Source: UBA2821 sp902763335 (GTDB taxonomy: Bacteria; Bacillota; Clostridia; Lachnospirales; Lachnospiraceae). From it: a DNA stretch of 38,145 nucleotides. Location: assembly GCA_052066835.1 (NCBI GenBank), contig JBQHRJ010000023.1, one strand, 5' to 3'. The stretch's first letter is position 1. Each line of letters opens with the position of its first letter. A model generated the notes under the pieces. The model was not told where the DNA came from and ran no database searches. It saw only the letters and a list, made by a program, of their open reading frames with translations. The translations under genes were made by a program, and so were the position numbers. Of this stretch, positions 8,609-18,780 are shown piece after piece.

Positions 8609-11600
8609 TGTAAAATACAATTTTGGCACACAGTACTATGATGATTTTATGATGCGTTTTTCGGGAAAAAACACAATCTATGATCTGGCAAACGGTGGCG
8701 GAAAAAGTGTGCTTATGCTTCTTCTTATGCAGAATCTTATACCCAATTGTACACTTGATGAGAAGCAGCCTATAGAGAAACTGTTCAGAACAAATCAGGG
8801 AAATACAGTTATTCATTCCATGGTGGAATGGATACTCGGAGACGCACATATAAGAGACGGATTTAAATATATGCTCACCGGATTCTGTGCGAGACGTGCT
8901 AAGGACAGCGGTGAGGAAAATCAGAGAAATACGGCAGAGATAGAATACTTTAATTACTGCATTTTTTATAAGAAATATAATGACAACGACATAAAAAATC
9001 TCCCACTTACAAGAGACGGAGAGAGGGTAACATACAGTGGACTTAAGAATTATCTAAAGGACCTTGAGAGAAAAGATTTTAATGTGGAGGTTCATATTTT
9101 TGAGAGAAAAGGCGATTACCAGAAATTCATCAGCAGATATGGACTGTATGAGAGTCATTGGGAGATTATAAGGGGAATAAACAAAACTGAGGGACATGTA
9201 AGGACATATTTTGAGACTAATTATAAAACTACAAGAAAAGTGGTTGAGGACCTTCTTATAGAGGAAATCATTCAGAAATCATTTCAGAATAAGTATGGAA
9301 ATGAAGAAGAACAGAGCAGCATGGCAAAAACGCTTTTAGATATTAAGGATAAGCTGCTTGAACTGTCAAAAAAGAAGAATGAATTGCACAATTATGACAG
9401 ACAGATGACGTTGCTTAAAGATTTCTCTGACAGAATACAGGGTATAAAACAGCTGTATATAGGAATGGACGAGTTGGAAACAGAGATTTCAAAGGCGTAC
9501 AATACTGTTATAAGAGAAGAGAGCGAGAAGAAGCGGGAAAGAGTCACTGCCGCTGACAGAAAGGCTTATGTGACCGATGAGAAACGGAACTTAAGCCGCA
9601 GAGTTGAAACTGCAAAAGTTATGAAAAAGGCAAATGAGCTTGACGGATATAAAATCAGACTTAAAGAATATTCAGATATTATAGCCGGAGAGCAGGAGAA
9701 AGAAGACAGACTCAGAAAAGAACTCATTGTAAAAGAAAGCGGAAATGATTACCTTGAGTATATTTATTATAAGCAGGAGTATGACCGCACAAGGGAGATG
9801 CTTGACTATTCCATGAAGGATAAAAACAGTCTGACAGACGAACTGAAGGCATTGACATCTGCATGGAAAAAATACTGTGATGAGCGGACGCAGGAGATAG
9901 ATGACATACTGGCACATGAGAGTGAGATTCTCAGTCAGGAACAGAAAAATATAGATGAATATGGAAGCAGGACTGCCAGTGACGTGAAGGAGATGGCGGT
10001 ACTTGAATTCAGGCTTGATGATTGCAGAACAAAAAAAGAGAAAATATCAGAAATGTCATTGGAGGCACGAAACAATTCAGGAATACTTCTGCCAGCCATG
10101 GCATCCGAAGAGTTAAAAAAGACAGACGAAGCCATAGCGGAGAAAACTAAGATTTTAGATGAGCTTACCGCACATTATGAACAGATTGAGAAACAGAGAA
10201 AAGAATATATAAATACAAGACAGAATATTGATATTACGCTTGATAATCTTAATGACAAACTGAAATGGCATATGGACAGGTTGAGCGAAAATATGGAGAA
10301 ACAGAAAAAAATTGATGCCATATGCAGGGTGTACGGTGAGGCAGATTATAATAATCTTGATGCTGCCATCAGAAATGCCCTTCGTGATAAGATAAGAGAT
10401 ATCGGGTTAATTCGCGATAAAAAGGAGCTGCTAGAAAAGCGTCTGGATGCCAGAATGAATGGAAAAGCATTTGAGGAGCCGGGAAACGTGGCAGCAGTAA
10501 TGGACTACATAGAGAGATATCATGGTGATAAGGCAAAAACAGGTCTTGATTATCTAAAGAATACGGATGAGGATGTAAGAAATGAACTTCTGGAAAAATT
10601 TCCGATTCTTCCGTACAGCATAGTAGTCACAGATGGATTTGATGAGCTGTCAGGTGACTCAAGAATATGTGAGACAGTGGCGGGTATGACACCGGTAGTG
10701 ATGATAAATGAATCAGCACTGACAAAGGAAACATTTGTAAATGACATCTATGATTCTGAAAAGCTGATATACATTGTAGATGATACGGGGCTGACTGAAA
10801 ATGAAGATAAGAGACTTCAGAATATAAAAGAACTTGAAGATGAGATATCAAAGCTGTGTAAGGAGGCAGACAGGAAGGCGGAGACAGAGAGTGTGATGGA
10901 GGATGACTATGCACTTATAGCGGGGGCTTCAGGCCTTGTCGGAGAGAGAGAAAATCTGTCAAAACAGATTGAAGATATCAAATATAATATCAAGCTTAAC
11001 GAATCAAAGATAGAAGGTCTTATGCAGGATTCGCAGGAATGGGATACTATTCTTGCCGATACCGGACGTGAGATGGAGCAGATAAGAAAGTCACTGTCTG
11101 AGAAACAGAAACAAAAATCCATTCTTGAGGAAGTAAAGAAATATTATGAGGAGATAAAGAAAATCGATGCCGAGACATTAAGGGTAAGTGAACGGCTTGA
11201 GGAATTGAGAAAGAATAATGAAAATGTAAGGGCAAGAGCAGATGCATTAAAAAGGCAGATGGAAAACCGTAAACAGAAGATGGAGACGCTATCTGGAGAA
11301 AAAGACAGGCTTAATAAAGAATGGAAAGAGATATATGAACCCTATTACAGCAGTGATATAGCACCGTATGAAACAGAGGATGTAACGCAGTTAAAGGCAA
11401 GACTTGACGGTGTCGTGGAGGCAGTGGCAACAGAGCTTAGCGGACTTAAGGACAAGCAGAAGCTGTTAAATAACTACAGCGTATCCATGGAGAAAACTTT
11501 ACAGAGAATAAGGTATAAGGGACAGTCTGCCCAGGAATATGAAAAGCTTTATGCTGCCGGAGAACTTAGTGAAGTATCTGAACAGATATTGGGAGAAATA

Positions 11601-12986
11601 AAAAATCAGGCAGAAGATATCAGAAAAAATATTGATAAATACACGCAGCTTGAGAGAGAGATGTCATCAAAATGTGACAGGCTTGAGGGAAATATAGCCA
11701 ATGCAGTTCAGGTAATATCTGAAAAATACGGTTATTATGAGGAGGAGAGTATAGACGCAGACGATGTGGACATTTTCATATCGGAAAATGATGCGATGTT
11801 AAATGAATATGCGCAGGAGATAAAGAAAACAGATGAGACACTTGCCGTTCTTGATAATGATATAAACCGACTGACCATGATAAAGAAGGATATAGAAAAC
11901 AGAATGGAGATGGAGGAAATATCACTTAAAGAGACGGACGATTATTATGAACGTGGCACAGACATTGAGTCAAAGAGCAGAGATATTATAAAGAAGTATG
12001 AAAAGTTCAGAAATGATGTCAGAAGCAGACGTGAAGATTTCATACATGAGAAACAGCTTTTAGAAGAGACCATGAGAAGTGCCGGCGGAGAAGCAATGGC
12101 AGAGGAAATACGTGCAAATGTGGACATGCCGGAGAGCAGTACCCAGACAGATGAACTTACGGAAATGCTTGCTGAGACGGTCAGATGTCTTGAACTTGAA
12201 AAAGACATGGTGGGCAGAGGCATAGAGGATATGGAGAAAATAAAAGAGAACTTCGAGAGCCAGTGCCTTCAGAACTGCCTGAATATAAAAACTGAACTTG
12301 AGAGACTGCCGAAACTGTCACGCATAGTTATGGATGGAGAGAATATTTCCATGATAAATCTGAGAATACCGTATAAGAGTCCGGAAGTATATAAGGGGCA
12401 GATGTCGGAATATATAGATGAGACTGCGAGAAATGCAGATGAACTTGAAAGTACTGATGAGAGAATAAAATATATAAGAAGCCGGCTGAGCTGGAAAAAA
12501 CTCTTTGCGGTTATAGTGACGGACATGAACGCAATAAAACTTAACCTTTATAAGCGTGAGCGTATAAAGGAGCAGAGCAGATATCTTCCGTATGAGGAGG
12601 CAGTAGGAAGTACCGGACAGTCACAGGGTATATATATACAGTTTCTTGTTTCGGTTATAAACTATATTTCCAGCATAAATTCAAAAAATGCCGATACATC
12701 AGGAACAGGAAAAGTAATATTTATAGATAACCCATTTGGAGCGGCAAAAGATGTATACATATGGGAACCGATATTCAAGCTGCTTAAGACAAACAATGTA
12801 CAGCTTATAGTTCCGGCCCGTGGTGCAACACCTGCCATAACGGGAAGGTTTGACGTTAATTATGTGCTGGGACAGAAACTTGTCGGAAACCGTCAGCAGA
12901 CCGTGGTTACTGATTATTTCAGCAACATTGAAAATGAGGAAATTGAGTATACGAAAATGTCGTACGAGCAGACATCATTATTTTGA
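8577..12986 (+). CDS. JetC/MksB-like SMC-family ATPase
   Basis: A 1469-residue SMC/MukB-like ATPase. Walker A is ANGGGKSVLM near residues 38-47. Two long coiled-coil arms follow (about residues 240-630 and 760-1310), separated by a globular hinge at about 640-740 (FPILPYSIVVTDGFDEL). The C-terminal head has an ABC-signature variant (GSTGQSQG, about 1345) and Walker B FIDNPFG (about 1382), then VPARG. Such ATPases form DNA-loop-extruding dimers. In Wadjet they sense small circular plasmids, which JetD then cuts; in plain MksBEF they act on chromosome organisation. ATG 8577 follows AAAGGAG and overlaps the previous gene. No JetD follows. Confidence 0.85.
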   Translation: MPHINRIRVNNVKYNFGTQYYDDFMMRFSGKNTIYDLANGGGKSVLMLLLMQNLIPNCTLDEKQPIEKLFRTNQGNTVIHSMVEWILGDAHIRDGFKYMLTGFCARRAKDSGEENQRNTAEIEYFNYCIFYKKYNDNDIKNLPLTRDGERVTYSGLKNYLKDLERKDFNVEVHIFERKGDYQKFISRYGLYESHWEIIRGINKTEGHVRTYFETNYKTTRKVVEDLLIEEIIQKSFQNKYGNEEEQSSMAKTLLDIKDKLLELSKKKNELHNYDRQMTLLKDFSDRIQGIKQLYIGMDELETEISKAYNTVIREESEKKRERVTAADRKAYVTDEKRNLSRRVETAKVMKKANELDGYKIRLKEYSDIIAGEQEKEDRLRKELIVKESGNDYLEYIYYKQEYDRTREMLDYSMKDKNSLTDELKALTSAWKKYCDERTQEIDDILAHESEILSQEQKNIDEYGSRTASDVKEMAVLEFRLDDCRTKKEKISEMSLEARNNSGILLPAMASEELKKTDEAIAEKTKILDELTAHYEQIEKQRKEYINTRQNIDITLDNLNDKLKWHMDRLSENMEKQKKIDAICRVYGEADYNNLDAAIRNALRDKIRDIGLIRDKKELLEKRLDARMNGKAFEEPGNVAAVMDYIERYHGDKAKTGLDYLKNTDEDVRNELLEKFPILPYSIVVTDGFDELSGDSRICETVAGMTPVVMINESALTKETFVNDIYDSEKLIYIVDDTGLTENEDKRLQNIKELEDEISKLCKEADRKAETESVMEDDYALIAGASGLVGERENLSKQIEDIKYNIKLNESKIEGLMQDSQEWDTILADTGREMEQIRKSLSEKQKQKSILEEVKKYYEEIKKIDAETLRVSERLEELRKNNENVRARADALKRQMENRKQKMETLSGEKDRLNKEWKEIYEPYYSSDIAPYETEDVTQLKARLDGVVEAVATELSGLKDKQKLLNNYSVSMEKTLQRIRYKGQSAQEYEKLYAAGELSEVSEQILGEIKNQAEDIRKNIDKYTQLEREMSSKCDRLEGNIANAVQVISEKYGYYEEESIDADDVDIFISENDAMLNEYAQEIKKTDETLAVLDNDINRLTMIKKDIENRMEMEEISLKETDDYYERGTDIESKSRDIIKKYEKFRNDVRSRREDFIHEKQLLEETMRSAGGEAMAEEIRANVDMPESSTQTDELTEMLAETVRCLELEKDMVGRGIEDMEKIKENFESQCLQNCLNIKTELERLPKLSRIVMDGENISMINLRIPYKSPEVYKGQMSEYIDETARNADELESTDERIKYIRSRLSWKKLFAVIVTDMNAIKLNLYKRERIKEQSRYLPYEEAVGSTGQSQGIYIQFLVSVINYISSINSKNADTSGTGKVIFIDNPFGAAKDVYIWEPIFKLLKTNNVQLIVPARGATPAITGRFDVNYVLGQKLVGNRQQTVVTDYFSNIENEEIEYTKMSYEQTSLF

Positions 12987-13053
12987 CAATAACAATGCAG
13001 TGTGTTAAACTAAGTCTGAAAAAGACGGCATCAAATTCAGAGGTGAGAAAATT

Positions 13054-16000
13054 TTGGATAAATACGAATATAATGTAAAATCTGATCAGATTAAGAAGCT
13101 GTACGCAAAAAAAGATTATGAGACTGCGGCAGAGATAGCAGATTCAATAGACTGGAGCAGAGTTAAAAATAACAGTATGCTTGCACTTGTGGCGGATGCA
13201 TACGAGGGAACAAAACAGTATGACAAGGCGAGAAATGTTCTGGAGATAGCCTATGAGCGTTCTCCTCTCGGAAGACAGCTTGCATACAGACTGACAATAT
13301 TATCTATACGAATGAGAGATTTTGTGGCTGCTGACCAGTACTATCAGGAGTTTGCAGAGATGGCACCGAGAGACGTGGCACAGTATATTCTCAAGTACAG
13401 AATAGCCAGAGCCAAGGGCGAGGCTATAGAGACTCTTATCAGCATACTTGAGGCATATGTTGATGTTGAAATGGATGAGAGATGGCAGTACGAGCTGGCC
13501 AAACTGTACCATGAAGCGGGAGAAGATGAGAAGTGTGTCGAGATGTGTGACAAGATAATTCTGTGGTTCAGCGAGGGTAAATATGTTACCAAAGCACTTG
13601 AACTCAAGATGAGACACCAGACGCTTACAGAGGAGCAGCAGGCAAAATATGACGGCAAGTGGGATTATTATAATGAAAGAATAAAAGCTGAGGAGTCTGC
13701 CGCAAGAGAAAAGGCAGAAGAAAATGAATCGGATGGAACTGCTGATGACGAAGAAAGTGCATCAGAGTCATCAGATGAATCTCAGGAGGATACGACATCA
13801 GAAGCGGGTGCAGAAAATTCTGCAGACGGTGAAGAGGGGATGCCCGAGGATGAAGAGAGTAAAAATGAGCCGGAGCCGGTGAAAGATATATTAAATGATA
13901 CCACGGCACTTGATTATCTTACTGATTATTCTGAGGATGAAAAGGTGATAAAAGAGCCTGATACCAGCGATATAGATGAGCTGACAGCCATGGAAGTGGA
14001 GATGAATCTTTCAAAGGTAGTGGAGGAATCCATAGAGTCTGCCAAAATGGATGCTCAGGATATTTCCGAAATATTTGGAGCAGAAGAAAACGAAACAGAA
14101 GAAGCTACGGATGACGAAACTGCTGAATCGGAAGAAACTGTAGACAACGAAACTGTTGAACCGGAAGAGACTACAGATAATGAAACTGAGGAGTCAGAAG
14201 AAACTTCAGACGAAGAAATAGAAGAAATCACAGATGATGAAGATGAAGACGAGGAGTATGAGGATTCTGAAGATGATGAATCAGACGAAGAAATGGAACT
14301 CGGTGATATTCTTTCAGGCGAAAAAGAGATTATAGATGATAAACTTGTAGAAAATGAAGAGCCTGATGAAGAATCAGAAGATATGACTGATGAAGAGTAT
14401 GATCAGACTGAATCTGATGAGAATCAGGCAGATATATCTGACGAATCCGATAAACAGACAGATGTGGCTGAATCAGATGATACAGAAGTTACGGATGACA
14501 AGGCAGACACAGAAGATAAAAAGAATGAGGCACCAGACGAAGAGTCAGATGATAAAATAGAGATATATGAGTTTAACGAGAAAAAAGATGGGAATGCTAA
14601 GGGTATAGGCGACGAGCTTATGAAGACGGCTGAGATAGATATTGACGAGATAAATGTAAAAGTAAATTCTCCGGAAAATCTTTATGACACAGCAAATATT
14701 CAGAAAGCATTGGCGCAGAGTATGCAGATTATTATGAAAGCAGAAAGTGAAAAAGCCACCAGAAATGCATTTGCCCAATCAGAGATAATGGACGAGCCTA
14801 CTAAACGAATCGACATATCCGGTGGTGAATCAGGAGAGAAGGCAGAAGTTCAGATGGAAAATGAAGAAAAATATAGCAGTGATGAATATGCTGCAACTAA
14901 TATTGAAGAAGAAAAAGAGGAGAAAAAGACAGGTCCTGTTTATGAAACAGTTCCGCTTCCACCTATTTATGACAGAGAAGAGGATGGTCAGATAAAGATA
15001 TTTGAACCGGAGACAGAAGAGGAAGAGCAGGTGGATGGACAGATGAGCATAGAAGATGTACTTCTTGAATTTGAGAAGAGTAAGGAAGAGGCACTTAAAG
15101 AGGCAGAGAGAAAAGAAAAGCTTGCTATTGAGGCGGCAAGGAAAGCTGCAGAAGAAGTGGCACTGGCTAAAGAGGCAGTCAGAAAAGCACTTGAAGAGGA
15201 AGCGGCAGCCAAGACAGCTCTCGCAAAAGCATCTGAAGTGCAGAAAGTTATAGGAGACTACACTGCGTCAAAGGAAAATCCGGATGTAACAGAGATGCTT
15301 ACACAGGATTTGGAGGCAGCATTGGCACAGATACAGGAAACAGTCACTATGGAAGCTATGGCAGAGACTGCCGCTTTCATGAATGAAGATGCTGCAGACA
15401 CAGAGATACCGGAGCAGGAAGAAGTACAGAATACTGTTTGCGTCGAAGAGACTTTTGAAACAAATCTTCAGGAGGATGAATTACCGGAGACAGACAAGGA
15501 AGAAAAAGAAGAGGACGAACCTGTAAGTACAGATGAAACTGAAATTGCAGAAGAAAATGAAACTGCAGCTTCAGAAGAGCCGGAATCGTCAGAAGATAAT
15601 GCAGAAGATGAGCAGAAAGGAAGTCTGTCTGATGAAGACAGAAAGCTGTTTATAGAATTTCTTGATATACCGGGACTTGAAGAACAGATATCAGCTACAC
15701 TCGACAATCTTGTAAATGATTTCGTGGAGGATGGAACATCAAAGACTAATAACGTAATCATTATGGGAGATGCCAAGATAGGAAAAACAACACTTGGTCT
15801 GGGAATAATCAAAGCAGCTAACAGAGGAAGAAAACGTCCGGGAAGAAAAGTTGCCAAAGTAAAGGCTACGACACTTAACAAAAAAGGCGTCGGACCTGCA
15901 ATGTCGCAGATACTCGGAACTGACCTTATCATTGAACAGGCGGGTAACCTTATGCCGGGAACAGTGGTTGATCTTATGGCAGCCATGAAGTCATATACAG

Positions 16001-16371
16001 AAGAAATGATAATAGTACTTGAGGATGATAAGGCTGCATTGGAGCGACTTGTTACAGCACATCCGACACTTGAAGATATGTTTACAAATCAGATATATAT
16101 CCGTGAATTTGGAATAGATGATTATGTGAAGATAGCCAGGGAGTATGCAGAACAGAAACAGTACGTCATCGATGAAATGGGAACGCTTGCCCTATATGCG
16201 AAGATAGATGATATCAATGGCAAAAATCAGGGAATAAGCAGACCTGAAATATACGAGATAATAGATAAGGCAATATCACATGCAGAAAAGTTCAAGATAA
16301 GCAAGCTTATCGGCAAACTTAAGAGAACGCATTATGAAATGGGAGTATTAAAAGAAGAGGATTTTGAATAA
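13054..16371 (+). CDS. TPR / acidic linker / P-loop ATPase protein
   Basis: A 1105-residue protein with three parts. Residues about 1-215 are TPR-like helical repeats (YDKARNVLEIAYERSPLG, AADQYYQEFAEMAPRD). Residues about 215-870 are extremely acidic and low in complexity (runs of E, D, S, T), with an Ala/Glu/Lys coiled coil near 675-740. Residues about 870-1105 hold a nucleotide-binding domain with P-loop GDAKIGKTT starting at G905 and a Walker-B-like MIIVLEDD near 985-992. The start is TTG, with AGGTGAG at 13041-13047. I know no characterised homologue. The ATPase looks AAA-like, as in the CbxX/EccA group. It lies 67 bases behind the JetC-like gene and is followed by a strong terminator, so it probably belongs to the same unit. 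Confidence 0.75.
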   Translation: MDKYEYNVKSDQIKKLYAKKDYETAAEIADSIDWSRVKNNSMLALVADAYEGTKQYDKARNVLEIAYERSPLGRQLAYRLTILSIRMRDFVAADQYYQEFAEMAPRDVAQYILKYRIARAKGEAIETLISILEAYVDVEMDERWQYELAKLYHEAGEDEKCVEMCDKIILWFSEGKYVTKALELKMRHQTLTEEQQAKYDGKWDYYNERIKAEESAAREKAEENESDGTADDEESASESSDESQEDTTSEAGAENSADGEEGMPEDEESKNEPEPVKDILNDTTALDYLTDYSEDEKVIKEPDTSDIDELTAMEVEMNLSKVVEESIESAKMDAQDISEIFGAEENETEEATDDETAESEETVDNETVEPEETTDNETEESEETSDEEIEEITDDEDEDEEYEDSEDDESDEEMELGDILSGEKEIIDDKLVENEEPDEESEDMTDEEYDQTESDENQADISDESDKQTDVAESDDTEVTDDKADTEDKKNEAPDEESDDKIEIYEFNEKKDGNAKGIGDELMKTAEIDIDEINVKVNSPENLYDTANIQKALAQSMQIIMKAESEKATRNAFAQSEIMDEPTKRIDISGGESGEKAEVQMENEEKYSSDEYAATNIEEEKEEKKTGPVYETVPLPPIYDREEDGQIKIFEPETEEEEQVDGQMSIEDVLLEFEKSKEEALKEAERKEKLAIEAARKAAEEVALAKEAVRKALEEEAAAKTALAKASEVQKVIGDYTASKENPDVTEMLTQDLEAALAQIQETVTMEAMAETAAFMNEDAADTEIPEQEEVQNTVCVEETFETNLQEDELPETDKEEKEEDEPVSTDETEIAEENETAASEEPESSEDNAEDEQKGSLSDEDRKLFIEFLDIPGLEEQISATLDNLVNDFVEDGTSKTNNVIIMGDAKIGKTTLGLGIIKAANRGRKRPGRKVAKVKATTLNKKGVGPAMSQILGTDLIIEQAGNLMPGTVVDLMAAMKSYTEEMIIVLEDDKAALERLVTAHPTLEDMFTNQIYIREFGIDDYVKIAREYAEQKQYVIDEMGTLALYAKIDDINGKNQGISRPEIYEIIDKAISHAEKFKISKLIGKLKRTHYEMGVLKEEDFE

Positions 16372-16398
16372 AAACTGAATGAATATCAGTAAATTAGG

Positions 16399-16432
16399 CC
16401 GCACTTTTATGGTTTCGTAAAAGTGCGGTTTT
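16399..16432 (+). terminator. Intrinsic terminator of the recR/condensin unit
   Basis: A perfect 11-bp stem, CCGCACTTTTA (16399-16409) with TAAAAGTGCGG (16418-16428), an 8-base loop, then TTTT. It ends the long run of + strand genes that starts near 2.6 kb. Confidence 0.9.
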
Positions 16433-16535
16433 GCAATTTCTAAAGAGTCATTGCCAAATTGGAAATAATATCCAACAACCATAATAAAAATGTTAAAATT
16501 AAATACACATATTATTAGGAGTAGGAGGATTCTAT

Positions 16536-18443
16536 ATGGTTAAAAAAAGAATGATTTATATGAATTTAAAAAGATTTGTCTGTTTTGCACTGACAGCGTG
16601 TATGGTGACTGCTTGGACTCCGGCAGTGGCATTTGCTGAGGATAGCAAAGGCACATTACAGGATTTTGCAGTTACTCATGTTTTAAATGAAGAAAACAAT
16701 TGGGATATTTCTAAAGAGATTATTATGCCGGGAGATTCTTTTGTAATTGAACCGAAGTATGAGTTTTCGCATGAAAAGGTACAAAATGTTGATTTCTGGG
16801 CAGCTTGTCCAAGACTTATACATGCATCACTGTACCTGGATTACGTCGGAAGTAATGACTACAATGGTGAAAATGTCAGGTGGTACACTGATAAATTAGT
16901 CAGAAGTACAGCTGAACCGTCAAAGATAGTTCCGTGTAAAAATAATACATATAATGTGATAAAGATGGCATATGACAGAGGTGATCTGGATTCGGTACTT
17001 TCAAGTATGAAATCTGATGACGAGGATAATAAAAAGGCATTAGAAAATGCTTTGAAGGGAGAAGTAACGGTAAATGCAGGGTATGTGAATAATACTGATA
17101 CACCTATAGTTTTGGAACAGGTGCGTGGAGCTTCCTCACAGTTTGAGGGAACGATATATGGCGGAGAATATGGTATGACGGTTCTTGTGGATGCACTTTC
17201 CACACAAAACTGGGGATGTACCATACGTTTCTATGAGCCATATTATACAATAACGTATGAAAATCTGCTTGAGGGAGAGGAGAAAGGACTTCCGGACCGC
17301 TACTATATAAAGCCGGAGAAGCAGGAAATAATTTTGCCTAATCCTGTACGCGCAGGATATCATTTCGTTGAGTGGAGAGGCGGACTCAATTTTGCAGATA
17401 AAATTAACGATGGTGAGAATACAGTTTATACATTTGACTGGGAGAACAATCTGGCAGAGGCAGGATATAATTTTGGCGATGAGACAATGGAGCCGCATTT
17501 TAGCAGTGGATATACGGTTACATTTAATGCAAACGGTGGCTTAATGGATGACGAAGAGTATGATATATGCGAACTTGACACGAAGAGCGATGAGTTTCTG
17601 GATATCAGTAAATATATTCCAAAACGAGATGGATATGATTTTATGGGATGGTGTTTGTATCCTGATGCCGGGGATGACAGTCTGATTAAAAATACGGATA
17701 ATTATGACTGGGTGGATAAATGGGATACTGCATGGCATAATGACATGTATCCGGATAATGATTATTATGATATCCAACTATATGCAAAATGGAAAAAGGC
17801 AGACCCGTGTGCTGACGGTCATAAGGTACGGAAAAGTATAACTAAGGCTACGACAAAAACTAATGGAAAGATAGTGGCAAAGTGTTCCGTGTGTAATAAG
17901 ACGATTTCGAAAAAAGTGATAGCTAAGGCATCAGATATTTTTATATCAGATGTTGCATATAGTTATAATGGTAAAGTAAGGAAACCGTCAGTAACGGTAA
18001 ATGACTCTGATGGAAAGAAGATAGCTACGACAAATTATACGATTTCATATGACAAAGGACGAAAAAATGTCGGCAGTTATGATGTGACCATAAACCTTAA
18101 AGGAAATTACAAAGGAAAAGTTAAGAAAACATTTACAATTAATCCTGAACCAACAGTTATATCAAAGCTGACAGAAGGAAAGAAGAAACTTACTGTCAAA
18201 TGGAAAAAGCAGTCTGTACAGACAACAGGTTATCAGATACAGTACAGTACATCAGGAAAATTTGCCGGTGCAAAGACGGTGACGGTATCGGATAATCCGA
18301 CAACAGAAAAAACTATTACAGAGCTTAAATCAGGCAAAAAGTATTATGTAAGAATCAGAACTTATAAGAGCGTAAATGTTAATGGGAAAACTAAAAAATT
18401 ATGTTCTCCATGGAGTAAAATAAAGAGTGTAAAAGTGAAGTGA
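16536..18443 (+). CDS. Secreted protein with InlB-type repeats and a fibronectin III domain
   Basis: A 635-residue exported protein. The signal peptide covers about residues 1-35 (KRFVCFALTACMVTAWTPAVAFA), with likely cleavage after AFA. Two Listeria-Bacteroides (InlB B-type) repeats follow. The first runs from ITYENLLEGEEKGLPDRYYI to AGYHFVEWRG; the second is TVTFNANGGLMDDEEYD to GYDFMGWCLYPDAG to LYAKW. Then come a C-x2-C module (KCSVCNKTISKKV), an Ig-like strand region (YTISYDKGRKNVGSYDV) and a C-terminal fibronectin type III domain (about 545-635, GYQIQYSTSGKF...KSGKKYYVRIRTYK). No LPxTG or transmembrane anchor is seen, so it is probably secreted or held non-covalently. The ribosome site is GGAGTAGGAGG. 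The ligand is unknown. Confidence 0.85.
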   Translation: MVKKRMIYMNLKRFVCFALTACMVTAWTPAVAFAEDSKGTLQDFAVTHVLNEENNWDISKEIIMPGDSFVIEPKYEFSHEKVQNVDFWAACPRLIHASLYLDYVGSNDYNGENVRWYTDKLVRSTAEPSKIVPCKNNTYNVIKMAYDRGDLDSVLSSMKSDDEDNKKALENALKGEVTVNAGYVNNTDTPIVLEQVRGASSQFEGTIYGGEYGMTVLVDALSTQNWGCTIRFYEPYYTITYENLLEGEEKGLPDRYYIKPEKQEIILPNPVRAGYHFVEWRGGLNFADKINDGENTVYTFDWENNLAEAGYNFGDETMEPHFSSGYTVTFNANGGLMDDEEYDICELDTKSDEFLDISKYIPKRDGYDFMGWCLYPDAGDDSLIKNTDNYDWVDKWDTAWHNDMYPDNDYYDIQLYAKWKKADPCADGHKVRKSITKATTKTNGKIVAKCSVCNKTISKKVIAKASDIFISDVAYSYNGKVRKPSVTVNDSDGKKIATTNYTISYDKGRKNVGSYDVTINLKGNYKGKVKKTFTINPEPTVISKLTEGKKKLTVKWKKQSVQTTGYQIQYSTSGKFAGAKTVTVSDNPTTEKTITELKSGKKYYVRIRTYKSVNVNGKTKKLCSPWSKIKSVKVK

Positions 18444-18470
18444 TAAAATAAATATTGTCATATACAATAT

Positions 18471-18506
18471 AAAATCGGCACTAAAAATAAAAAGTGCCGA
18501 TTTTAT
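18471..18506. terminator. Bidirectional terminator
   Basis: A perfect 12-bp stem, AAAATCGGCACT (18471-18482) with AGTGCCGATTTT (18493-18504), A-rich before and T-rich after. It can serve both the secreted-protein gene on + and the reductase remnant on -. Confidence 0.88.
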
Positions 18507-18507
18507 A

Positions 18508-18711
18508 CTAATGACGTATCCCCGAAGGAGCGGTTCCTGTTATCGCCTGAGTTAAAAATGCATTGACAGCATTTCCGGTGTTTCGAGGCATAAAGCAGGT
18601 ATGACCTGTGTCTAATTTTTCAATCAATTGCATTTCCGTATCGGTCAGTTCAAAATCAAAAATATCCAGATTTTCTTTCATTCGCTGTGGAGTAGATGTT
18701 TTAACCAAAGA
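18508..18711 (-). pseudogene. Aldo/keto reductase, C-terminal fragment
   Basis: The minus-strand reading frame gives VKTSTPQRMKENLDIFDFEL then TDTEMQLIEKLDTGH, the C-terminal signature of aldo/keto reductases (a V/P-K-S/T-x-x-x-x-R-x-x-E-N segment that contacts the NADPH phosphate). Only about 66 residues of a normal 280-residue protein remain. Homology ends near 18711, where the insertion sequence begins, so the gene was cut by that insertion. The remainder is not in the window on the far side (20.05 kb onward is a different gene), so a deletion or rearrangement must have followed. Non-functional. Confidence 0.8.
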
Positions 18712-18780
18712 CTTGACAAATCGCTCAAAATTTGCGGCGAAGCCGATTGAATATATTTTATCGACTGGAGGGCGATTTTT

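Noticed and set aside
14090..14560. Tandem DNA repeat array or CRISPR-like pattern in the acidic region
   Set aside because: The repetition comes from Glu/Asp/Thr-rich codons with irregular unit length; there are no constant repeats and spacers. No CRISPR array was found anywhere in the window.
15468..15986. 172-codon minus-strand frame
   Set aside because: Antisense shadow of the P-loop ATPase gene, with no ribosome site and Ser-rich composition caused by the complementary acidic codons.
6314..16371. Full Wadjet defence system (JetABCD)
   Set aside because: No JetD/Toprim gene is present on either strand in or next to the set. The last gene has a P-loop ATPase instead, so only the condensin-like part is claimed.
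18508..18708. Complete small minus-strand gene
   Set aside because: Its sequence is only the C-terminal end of an aldo/keto reductase. The first ATG is internal to the family alignment, so it is listed as a fragment.
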